A stretch of DNA of 14,009 nucleotides from Cyclostephanos tholiformis (lineage: Eukaryota > Bacillariophyta > Thalassiosirophyceae > Thalassiosirales > Thalassiosiraceae). Below the pieces are notes generated by a model. That model searched no databases, was not told where the DNA came from, and saw only the letters and a list, made by a program, of their open reading frames with translations. This document shows positions 1-7,551 of this stretch, in pieces. The translations under genes and the position numbers were made by a program. The stretch is from NCBI GenBank assembly GCA_036939975.1, contig JALLPB010000638.1, positions 1 through 14,009 of the forward strand, written 5' to 3'. Within the stretch, counting starts at the first letter, position 1. Each line of letters starts with the position of its first letter.

Positions 1-331
1 ATTTCGTGCTGCAAATGAAATAAGACTTTTATTTTGTGCTGCCCACAAATACTATTATCATTTCGGGAAAAAGGCCTGCATTTGAAATAGGAAAAAAATC
101 CGGGACTGCTACGAATGCCAAATCCGAGAAAAGTGGGTATTTGAACATTTTTTCCTTTAATATTTGCAGGTTCAACTGGTACCCGGTGTACTCTAACAAT
201 TCCTACATGCAGTAGAACTGGCACAGTGATGTTTGTCGAGGGCTTTTAGTGGGGGGGAGTTGAGTGGTGTGACTGCACGCCTCACCGACAAAATTCTAGT
301 GGGGCATTTTGGTGTATAAATAACCTCTTTA
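1..331. other. Intergenic, no gene seen
   Basis: No supported gene. A 12-base word, atttcgtgctgc, at 1-12 recurs with one change at 31-42, so the left edge may be the end of a 30-base tandem repeat that continues outside the window. A pyrimidine tract ending in cag around 140-170 resembles a 3' splice site, but no coding sequence can be joined to it. Confidence 0.4.
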
Positions 332-370
332 TTAACATCGCAATTGATTGCATCCAACACCACTTTCGTC

Positions 371-391
371 GGGCCGGGGAGCGGGGGTGGG
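371..391 (+). other. G-quadruplex-type motif
   Basis: Four runs of three or more G (371-373, 376-379, 383-387, 389-391) are separated by loops of one to three bases, which fits the usual G3+N1-7 rule on the plus strand. No gene start nearby can be supported, so a regulatory role is not claimed. Folding is predicted from sequence only. Confidence 0.5.
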
Positions 392-654
392 CATTGGTGA
401 CATTGTGCGGACTCGCCGCTTGTAAGGCCGCATCAGCAGGAGGGTCATCAGCAGCGTGATCCCCATTGGAGGGTACTTAATGCGTGGATGAGACAACCCC
501 GGGAGGGGGGGCAAGGCAAATGATGCGACCATGACCGCTGGGGGCAGCATTGTCGATCATCCCCCCATCAAAGATAATCAACTTTCCGCGTCCTCAGGTG
601 GGACAAAAGAGGGAGGATGGAGGAGGAACTGCAACAATGGGTGTGTGTGATGGT

Positions 655-676
655 GGGGGGAAGGGGCGGGGGAGGG
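655..676 (+). other. G-quadruplex-type motif
   Basis: G runs at 655-660, 663-666, 668-672 and 674-676 have loops of one or two bases. These very short loops are the pattern associated with the most stable parallel quadruplexes. The motif lies in the low-complexity block, and there is no assigned gene beside it. Confidence 0.6.
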
Positions 677-867
677 CTGAGATGACGTGGGCAATATTTT
701 TTTCTTGTCTTGTCATTGTCGCCTTTGGATGACACCGCCACCAACGTCTGCCGCCGGATCACAGTTGTACCATCATTGCTGTTTGTCATTGCAACAACGT
801 TGATGGCCATTGGCAGGGGAGGGGAGGGGGGAGCGATGTCATCCATGTTGCTGCTGTCTGAGAGACA

Positions 868-1044
868 ATGTTGGAGAGAGAGAAGGATGGGGATGACAAT
901 GATGACAGCAACGACGATGAGAATGATGACAACGACAATGATGACAGTGAAAACAATGGGGGGGGAGCTGGTACCCAACAATCAACATGCGGGAATAAGA
1001 GAACAACTGGACCATGGTCTCACCATTGTCACTTTTCATCATGA
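868..1044 (+). CDS. Short Asp/Asn-rich hypothetical frame
   Basis: A 58-codon frame starts at ATG 868 and ends at TGA 1042-1044. Residues 7-26 are almost wholly Asp, Asn, Glu and Ser, followed by a Gly run and a Thr/Gln/Cys/Lys/Arg-rich tail. Similar acidic stretches occur in the two transposon-linked frames further right (about 3590-3770 and 6920-7010). This could be a leftover of the same kind of protein, or simply the translation of a GAT/GAC simple repeat. No domain is recognised. Codon-level evidence is weak and expression is unknown. Confidence 0.2.
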   Translation: MLEREKDGDDNDDSNDDENDDNDNDDSENNGGGAGTQQSTCGNKRTTGPWSHHCHFSS

Positions 1045-1221
1045 TGATGACATCGGCAGGGGGAACTAAAATGGACGATGTTCCTGTTTTTCCAGCGCCA
1101 TCATCATTTCGGACAATGCCAAGTCCATTCGAGTAGCATTGGATGTTTGCCATGAATCCATGACTCGTGGTCTTTGCTATCGTCACTGGGCTCATCACAA
1201 CAATATTGACTGCCATTGTCA

Positions 1222-1244
1222 GGGTTGGGAGGGAGTGGGGAGGG
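1222..1244 (+). other. G-quadruplex-type motif
   Basis: Five G runs (1222-1224, 1227-1229, 1231-1233, 1237-1240, 1242-1244) with loops of one to three bases on the plus strand. It is the third such motif within the first 1.3 kb of the window, all on the same strand. Confidence 0.6.
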
Positions 1245-1565
1245 ATGTCATTGTCGTCGTCTTGTTCTAGCCACGTGTTCACGATAATGTATGGGAAAGA
1301 GGGGGACAGGGGGACAATGATAGCTATGAAGGGAGGGGGGAGAGGAGGTTGCGCAGCTGATGTATTTGAGCTGTGTGGGTGAAGATGCAGAGGGGTTGTG
1401 GCAGGAAGAGGACGATGACAATGGCAGGAGGGGAGGTTGAGTCTTATATGGTGTGCTTTGTTGGTGCAAGGTGCGGCATTCTTGCATTGTTGAGGTGGTG
1501 TAGGTGGGCCCATGGAGTAGGAGAGAGGCCACAGCAGCAGGCATGCCATGGCATTGTCACGTAAG

Positions 1566-1903
1566 GGGGGGTCATAGAATGCCATCAGGCTTTTTTCACA
1601 TACATTAAAATTTAAGCCTATGCTAGATAATAGATTAGTCAACATTACACCATCATTTGTGTTGTTATAACATCATATTTTGTATCTCCACAAGTAGATG
1701 GAATTGGAAAATACCATGGTTTGAGCCAAACAAAAGTCTTGAATTTTGTGGGTGCACACGAGGGTTTTTGGATTAAGATGGTTTCTCACACTATGTGGGA
1801 ATTTGTAGGTATCTGCCTGTAAACCATCACATCACATCACACAAAAACACATGTATACTCGGTTACAGAGTACACAAAGTGTACCTAAACCCCAAAGATA
1901 ATA
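1566..1903. other. Intergenic, no gene seen
   Basis: No supported coding sequence. Two small items are visible: a short run of tcaca/atcac repeats near 1825-1842, and a 15-base palindrome with 6-base arms and a 3-base centre at 1870-1884 (gtacac aaa gtgtac). Confidence 0.4.
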
Positions 1904-2045
1904 CCTTTCTCCGAGGCATGGCCACCCAGCGGTCTTTTTTTTTGAGGGCACAACCACAAAATATCCATTGGGTGGAGGGAAAAATATTGTGCAGAGGGGG
2001 GCATAAAAAAAGATGTCCACTGGGTGGCCATGCCTTGGAGAAAGG
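1904..2045. repeat. Snap-back inverted repeat (MITE-like or ncRNA hairpin)
   Basis: The left arm (about 1904-1943) and the right arm (about 2003-2045) are imperfect reverse complements over roughly 40 bases. They share cctttctcc, aggcatggccacccag and a terminal T run. Differences are two substitutions and a 3-base indel. The spacer of about 60 bases contains a further copy of the ccattgggtgg word. It could be a miniature inverted-repeat element or the gene for a structured RNA. I saw no clear target-site duplication and no partner element in the window. Confidence 0.7.
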
Positions 2046-2462
2046 GATACTACACTATGTCTTGATTCAATGTCTGTCCATCATAGAGAGGTTTTAATTT
2101 AGGCTCGAAAAATTTTACCATTAAACACCAGAATAGTCTGATGAAAAGAGCACTTTTCAGAGAGCAAAGTACCATGAAATTGCTGGACTGGAAAAAATTG
2201 TTTCTATGTACTCTTCCTGCATGATCCCATTTTAAAAAACTTTTTTGGCACAGAATACTCTTGTGCCAATTTCAGTATTATGGGTCGGTCTTTTTTAATG
2301 TCTCAGGTGGCACAACCTGTTCATCAATGAAATCTCAGTCAGAGTTCACTTTTGCCAAATATGAAGCTCATTTACAACAAGAGTGGCTTCAGCCAGAAAC
2401 TCTATGTCAAGAACCTCAAATGGCACACAAGTACTTGCAACTGATTTTCCAGCACTGAGAAT
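2046..2462. other. Region upstream of pogo-like pseudogene
   Basis: A 65-codon open stretch at 2261-2458 begins at a TTG, not an ATG, and has no recognisable domain. It may be an eroded 5' part of the transposon that follows, since it ends just before the ATG at 2463 and lies in another frame. No terminal inverted repeat matching the 3' flank of the element (3785-4005) could be found by eye. Confidence 0.35.
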
Positions 2463-3784
2463 ATGAAGATTCTAGATGCCATCAAGAACATCATGGAACA
2501 AGAAGGCCTTTCTGAGGAAGAAGCATGTGTGAGGTTCAAGGTTGAGGTGAATTTGATTTCTTGTTGGAACAATTATAAAGAAGGCCTTCATTATTCTAAA
2601 AATTCCTTAAAGTTCAGCATCCACCAAGGTCCATGCTCCATCATAGAAGATGTGACTCAGGACATAGTGGATTTTGTGAAAGAGTGATGTGGAAGAAGCC
2701 TTCCAGTCAACTGCTTCAACTTAATCAAGAACGCTTGTCAACTAAAAACCGAGTTTGCAATGTAGTCTGAGCAAGCACAGAAAATGTATGTCTCCACTTT
2801 ATGGCGAGGAACCACCTCACCCATTGCACGGCAATGCATGCTGCGCAGCTCCATCCTACCAAAGTTCAGGCCAAGGCCAATGCCTATCTCAATGTTATCA
2901 GGCCTTTACATTTTGATGGTACCCAAGTGGATCTGGACTATATTTTGAATATGGACCAGGCCCCGGTCTATCATGCAATGAACTATAAGTCTACAATTCA
3001 CCAGAAGGGAGCATGCGCCATCAATCTGCATACATCGGCTGCTGACACCAAATGCATCACTGTGGGCATGGCGCTTGTATTCAAAAGTAAGTGGTTTCAA
3101 ATACAAAATCATAATATTATTGTACTATCAATGCCAGGCAAAGAACATGATGGGCAGATTGTGTGGTGCAAGTTGCATGCATTGCCACAGGACTGCCACT
3201 TTGCTTGTCAGGCAAAGTCATGGTTCAATGAGGATGTCATACTGGAATGGGTGAATCAGATCCTTTCTCCATATTATGTTTTTGCTGCTCTGCCTGGCAT
3301 TTTCCCCACCCTCATAAAGGCAACAGTCATGACCGCCATCCAGAATTATGGCATAGAGATGTTCTTTATCCCTCCTGGCTGAACTGGTCTTGTGCTGCCC
3401 GTAGATGTGGTACTCAACAAGTCCTTCAAGGTGAAGATGCACCAGGTCTACCAAGAGTGGCTGCTTGTCAAAGACATGGACAGGTCGATTCTCATGGTGA
3501 AGTAGAAGGTAAATCATATGTTGTGTCCTGATGTCATCATCAATGCATGGAGAAAGTCAGGGTATTCGTATTTCCCCAATGAAGATGGTGGCTTGGATGA
3601 TGCTACAGCCTGGATGACCGGCAAAGAAGATGACAGCAATTACAACAGGTACAACAGGGATGGCATCATTGATGATGGGGACATTGATGAGGATGGCAGC
3701 ACAACAATGATGTACGCTGTGGACATTGGTGGGTGGGACCTTCATGTGGTTAGTATCAACAATGACAATGATTTGGAATTTTAG
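2463..3784 (+). pseudogene. Decayed pogo/Tigger-like DDE_1 transposase
   Basis: The first frame (ATG 2463 to TGA 2685) encodes 74 residues with an N-terminal helix-turn-helix-like layout, including GLSEEEAC and a WNNYKEGLHYS stretch, as in pogo/Jerky-type DNA-binding regions. After stops at 2685 and 2757 and a frameshift near 2795, the frame from 2801 matches the DDE_1 core: HLTH, then RPLHFDG, then NMDQAPVY carrying the first catalytic Asp (codon 2954-2956). The third Asp lies in LPVDVVLNKSF (codon 3404-3406). Where the second Asp should lie, near residue 165 of that frame, the sequence reads ALPGIFPT, so it seems lost. In-frame stops follow at 3380 (TGA, where a Cys is usual in IPxGCT) and 3503 (TAG). 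The tail is Asp-rich. The family's normal job is cutting and pasting its own element, and this copy cannot be active. Confidence 0.8.
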
Positions 3785-4005
3785 GTTGTTTAATTATAAC
3801 AAGATGAGAGGGGGTGGTGCATATATTATTAGTTATCTATCGTATTGTGACATTTAGTAACTGATTCTGAATCCTACTATTATGTCACAAGGATGAGGAG
3901 ATTAGTTGGCATTAATTGGTTTATGGCTAATTATCTTGGCAATGCAGTAACCATAGTTATAGTGCTGCTTCTACCTCTTTGATATGTTTGTGCATCATGG
4001 GGTGA
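3785..4005. other. AT-rich spacer
   Basis: Short AT-rich region between the transposase remnant and the hydrolase-like frame. No gene, no hairpin of note, and no terminal inverted repeat of the preceding element are seen. Confidence 0.35.
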
Positions 4006-4092
4006 AAACCTCGACAACATGGGCATATAACCCATCATAGTCATCTTCTGCCCAGTGTACCACAAGATGCTGAGGCAAAAAGCTTACCTTGC

Positions 4093-4539
4093 ATGTTATT
4101 GTGCAATCTCAAACAATATATGTTACAACAACATCCTCTCCATTCCTGTATGGTCCATGACGATGGCAAGGGGTTGGGGGGGGATGGGGAGAATGCCGCA
4201 TTGCCCGAAATGACGATGTGTGGCAGCGGTGGCGAGAGGATCCTAATCGAGCTCTCCGGTGGAGGCACTTGCTGGGACAATGCGACCTGTGTGGTTCAGA
4301 GTTTCATGCTAACATTCCCAAGCCTAAACATCAATGCCCTCATTGAGACGTTAAGAGCAGACATGAACAACTTGTACGGGATCCTCATATGCAACCAGAA
4401 TGTGGGGGACATTGACTTCTCATCATACAAATACATATTTGTGCTGTATTGTACCCAAGATGCTCACATGGGGGAGGAACAATATCACACCATGTGGGGC
4501 ATTGTGGCCTCAGGGCCAGCAAGCATGATGGAGAGGTAA
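4093..4539 (+). pseudogene. Truncated pectin-acetylesterase/Notum-like hydrolase fragment
   Basis: A frame of 148 codons starts at ATG 4093 and is open back to 4006. Two blocks stand out. Residues 45-72 read GERILIELSGGGTCWDNATC-like, close to the strand and GGGxCW...C oxyanion-loop motif of pectin acetylesterases and related serine hydrolases (PF03283 group). Residues 116-130 read YKYIFVLYCTQDAHMG, close to the family's YCTGDVHxG motif. Both lie in the correct order and about the usual distance apart. The part that should carry the GxSxG-type nucleophile and the later Asp/His is absent: the frame stops at TAA 4537-4539, beside a repeat cluster. Family members cleave ester groups from polysaccharide or lipid substrates outside the cell. 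This piece has no visible signal peptide and should be inactive unless spliced to further exons. Assignment is by motif memory, not by search. Confidence 0.5.
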
Positions 4540-4548
4540 CTGTACTGA

Positions 4549-4757
4549 GTAATATTTTGAACCCTGTTGGTCTGGAGTAATATTTTGAACCTTTTACAAA
4601 CCCCGAGTATTGTAATATTTTGAACCTAACTGTAATACTACTATCTACTATATACTAAGGTTGTGACTTGAGAAATATATTGTAATATTTTGAACCCTAG
4701 AGTTAGGTAATTCTGTTCTGAGTAATATTTTGAACCCTAAGTAATGTTTTGAACCCC
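4549..4757. repeat. Six-copy interspersed motif cluster (gtaatattttgaacc)
   Basis: The word gtaatattttgaacc occurs at 4549, 4577, 4612, 4682 and 4722, with a one-base variant (gtaatgttttgaacc) at 4741. All copies are in the same orientation. Start-to-start distances are 28, 35, 70, 40 and 19 bases, so this is not a clean tandem array, although 35 and 70 hint at an older periodic unit. The spacers are unlike each other. The motif could be a degenerate minisatellite, repeated protein-binding sites or a transposon subterminal repeat. It starts 9 bases after the stop of the truncated hydrolase-like frame. Confidence 0.85.
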
Positions 4758-5805
4758 TCTATGAACCTGTTTTCATGAAGTTCTTGCACAATTTTCTTAT
4801 TCCGACAGTGGTCAATGTGATCTTGGTTGAAAACAAGGGAACAGTCCATTGAAATGAAGTAGCAATACATGCATATGAAAACACCACAGTTGACGCTGAC
4901 AAGATAGGTTGAAGAGAGGCAAGAAAGTCAAAATAAGAGGAGACAAAGACACCATTATTGAGGTAAGTAAAATTCATTACATTTGCAAGGGGTAAATTGG
5001 TCAAAGAATGCAGGAAGACCAAGTTATCCTGATACTTTTCTGTCTGCGATGACTTGATGGATAAAAAAATGCAACTTACCTTATTGAAATATTATGTTCC
5101 ATCAAAGTGTGAAAGGTGAAGAGTTGCACAGTGTGAAACAAAATTTTGGTGAGCATGAGACAAAGTTTTCAAGTGAAAAATGGGATCTACTTCACCAAAA
5201 AAAGAGAAATGAGAAGGAGATAAGAAGCACATTTATTCCAACTCATTTGCATCCTCTCCTCTTTAAATCCTGCTCAACATCATAGCCTCCTCACTTTTGA
5301 TTGGTTGTTGCTTGCTTTTTACAAACAAATGGCAGTCACACAATGGGCCAACATTTACAAAATATCCCACATCCCCGAAGAGATCGAACCAATCAGAGTC
5401 AATATGTTGCATCCATATAGTATGGGTTGACTATCAATGCTCGGGGGGGGGTTGTCCAACGACAGCCAGGGGTAGAATGAAGGAATGTTTGGCTGGGTTG
5501 GGGCAAAATTCGAATTCTGACAATTTGACCCCATGCCTAAAACCAGAATCAGAATGCGCCACAACACACATCACAGGGGAGGGTGTGACATGGCAGCTAT
5601 AGGTGCCAGGGGGTTGGCATCCAATGTCATCATGGGGTCGAACTGAGGGCCATCATGGCTCAAACAAAAAACTGCCTTGTCTTTCCATCCATAAATCCTG
5701 AAAAATAACCTGGTACAACTTTTACTATGGTGGGATCAGAAAAGCACACACAGTAATGTCACATAGTATTATTAAGATAACACAAGGATGTGGGGGGAAA
5801 ACAAA
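4758..5805. other. Gene-poor region, nothing recognised
   Basis: Several open stretches of 60 to 100 codons exist on both strands (for example 5094-5285 plus, Lys/Glu-rich, and 5297-5602 plus), but none has a recognisable motif or shared frame across gaps. I cannot support a gene here. Unrecognised, heavily decayed mobile DNA is possible. Confidence 0.35.
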
Positions 5806-5842
5806 TAGTTTAATTTAGTTTATTTTAGTTTATTTAGTTAAT
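5806..5842. repeat. Short AT-rich tandem repeat
   Basis: About four degenerate copies of a decamer of the type tagttta(a/t)tt. This is a simple repeat with no assigned role, and it does not match the TTAGGG telomere unit. Confidence 0.6.
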
Positions 5843-6422
5843 TTTTTATTAGAGTTAATCATTTCCCACTGTACGAGAAGGGACTGTCTTTGGCATGCGT
5901 TGGATTCTCCATTTAAAACTCTTGCTTCTCATTTCTTGTATTGCACAAAAAAGGAATCGTGCAAAAACCTTTTTTGCAGCTCCCCCAAAAATCCCCATTT
6001 CTTCTTAAAAAACTATTTCTTGAGAATGAGAATTCTCAGCTTCTCAACGGCGATCACAAGAAAAAGATTTGTACTCATGTAAGCCTGTTTTGGGGGGCAA
6101 TCTTCTTGATCCCCCCATTTAACCCCCCAAATCCATTGTCTTCCAGGTACTGAGTTTCTCCAAGACCATGGTTAGGGGTGGCACCACCTCCCAGAACACA
6201 TCTATGGGATTTTTGGCGGGAAAAATTCTCAATTATTTGGTTCTGGCAGAACTTTGGATGCTCCGTACACATAATAAAAAGCTAGATAATTGAGTAATAC
6301 AATGATGGTCATGGCAATGGCCATCATTTGCTGGAATTGCAAAAGTGCATAAACCGCTTTTAAGGGGGACCTAAGAACACCCTTACAAATCCCTATTCCA
6401 AAAGGGTTCACACACCTTCAAC
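5843..6422. other. Intergenic, low-complexity, no gene seen
   Basis: Alternating A, C and G runs, a 10-base palindrome (gagaattctc) near 6030, and an 8-base inverted repeat aatgatgg...ccatcatt at 6301-6328 with a 12-base loop. A GT...AG stretch at 6079-6146 has a good donor (gtaag) and a pyrimidine-rich acceptor, but the flanks carry no convincing exon. Confidence 0.35.
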
Positions 6423-6887
6423 ATGGTACCAAATTATGGTGGTGCATTGCTGGACCACCTTGCTGAGCACATGATTTACCTCTCCATCGCCTCTTCTTCC
6501 TGGTATAGCCTCGATTCAAGCTATGACCATGAATTCCAAATGATGAGTATCTTCTTATGGCAGTCCAACTTGCTCACTTTCATAAAAAAATGGGGCTTCT
6601 CCATAAAAAAATTGAAGTGGAAACAATTCATCAAGGGCCATCAATTAACAACAACCAACTGCTCAGTAACTTTGAATGGCACATTTGACATTGATGCAAA
6701 GACAATAAACTTAACTTCATTCATCAATGGTGTGTCCCCAGTGCATATGGTGAGGAGTCACTTCATTCGGATTAACATACTTGATGTCTATTCTCCCAGA
6801 AAAATTGAATTGCAGAAATATAGTTATGGTCACTCCTCCACAATTGAATGGATTTCAGATCAAACAACAATCATTCAGACAATGTGA
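6423..6887 (+). CDS. Hypothetical frame upstream of transposon pseudogene
   Basis: A 154-codon frame from ATG 6423 to TGA 6885-6887 that I do not recognise. It is not low complexity, and its composition looks like a globular protein with aromatic residues spread along its length. It overlaps the next frame (6784-7440) in another register by about 100 bases. Together with its position on the same strand 0.7 kb before the transposon pseudogene, this suggests both are pieces of one eroded mobile-element protein, or exons separated by decay. No membrane segment or metal-binding motif is apparent. A chance open frame cannot be excluded. Confidence 0.3.
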   Translation: MVPNYGGALLDHLAEHMIYLSIASSSWYSLDSSYDHEFQMMSIFLWQSNLLTFIKKWGFSIKKLKWKQFIKGHQLTTTNCSVTLNGTFDIDAKTINLTSFINGVSPVHMVRSHFIRINILDVYSPRKIELQKYSYGHSSTIEWISDQTTIIQTM

Positions 6888-7440
6888 GGAGCAGTTCAAG
6901 TGGAATTATGTAATTGAAATGAAGGAGGATGACAGCAAAGATGCTGATGATGAGTATAACGAAGCTGTCATTGACAAGGATGATGATGATGACAACAACG
7001 ACAATGTTAGCTCAACCACAATGAGCATTAAAAAGCGGAAGTACGACATCATCACATTGTCTGGTGATGATGATACGTCAAAATCAGATATGGCTAAGTT
7101 AATTCACATCTATTGCAAGCACTGGGGGGGGGGAAATGGCTTCGATCCTACAAACCCATCTGTTCATAGATTGATGCATACTCTACTAAGAGACATAAAT
7201 GATCTACTGAGCACAGAATATCAACTTGATGTTAGTGGTATATCTAATCATAGAATATCCTACGTTAGAGTTCCTCGTACCAAAAGCAATTCTTCCTTCC
7301 ACAACTCAAAAGAATGGCTCAACACCACGATCGAAATCTCCAATTACCATACCGTATCACCAATCACATCATCCGCTATTACCACAACTCCTTCCTTGCC
7401 GCCTGTGAAACACAATGAGTACCTGTGTGCAACCCAATGA
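6784..7440 (+). CDS. Hypothetical acidic frame, probably transposon-linked
   Basis: A frame from ATG 6784 to TGA 7438-7440, 218 residues, not recognised. Residues about 47-78 form a dense acidic tract of Asp, Glu and Asn. This is followed by a basic KKRKYD-type stretch that could serve as a nuclear localisation signal, and a Ser/Thr/Pro-rich C-terminal third. The frame register is the same as the transposon-derived frame that starts at 7552, separated by stops at 7438, 7462 and 7465 and others, so it may be its N-terminal part or a companion protein. The acidic tract resembles those at 868-1044 and at the end of the pogo-like pseudogene. Confidence 0.35.
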   Translation: MSILPEKLNCRNIVMVTPPQLNGFQIKQQSFRQCEEQFKWNYVIEMKEDDSKDADDEYNEAVIDKDDDDDNNDNVSSTTMSIKKRKYDIITLSGDDDTSKSDMAKLIHIYCKHWGGGNGFDPTNPSVHRLMHTLLRDINDLLSTEYQLDVSGISNHRISYVRVPRTKSNSSFHNSKEWLNTTIEISNYHTVSPITSSAITTTPSLPPVKHNEYLCATQ

Positions 7441-7551
7441 GTGCAACACAATCCCAAGCAATGATGAGTGTTGCAAGTGTTAGTAGTACAGGTGAAAGAG
7501 AATTAAAAAACATTTGGGTGCTCACCTCGGAAAAGGAGACATAGCATTGCC

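Larger units (their letters stand above)
600..1565. repeat. G-rich low-complexity degenerate repeat block
   Basis: About 1 kb with repeated gacaatg/cattgtc words, GAT/GAC-type trinucleotide stretches and many G runs on the plus strand. Two segments about 400 bases apart (about 785-845 and 1187-1248) share an order of words: a caacaa stretch, then tgccattg- or ggccattg-like, a G/A-rich run, and gatgtcat. This suggests an old degenerate duplication. Because the composition is so biased, long open frames appear on both strands, including a 268-codon minus-strand frame at 839-1645. None has a recognisable domain, and I do not call them genes. Confidence 0.55.

Noticed and set aside
332..550. A 72-codon minus-strand frame from an ATG
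   Set aside because: Short, Pro/Met-rich, no motif; compatible with chance in a G-rich region.
839..1645. A 268-codon minus-strand frame
   Set aside because: It starts at an ATG and is long, but much of it is the antisense of GAT/GAC and G-run repeats (His/Cys- and Pro/Ser-rich runs), with no recognisable domain. Kept only as a property of the repeat block.
3076..3137. A possible intron with a gtaagt donor inside the pogo-like core
   Set aside because: The sequence between donor and acceptor translates into the expected transposase segment, so it is coding.
2046..4005. Terminal inverted repeats of the pogo-like element
   Set aside because: Flanks on both sides were compared by eye in reverse complement and no convincing pair was found.
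6079..6146. A possible 68-base GT-AG intron
   Set aside because: Donor and acceptor look reasonable, but neither side carries a convincing coding frame.
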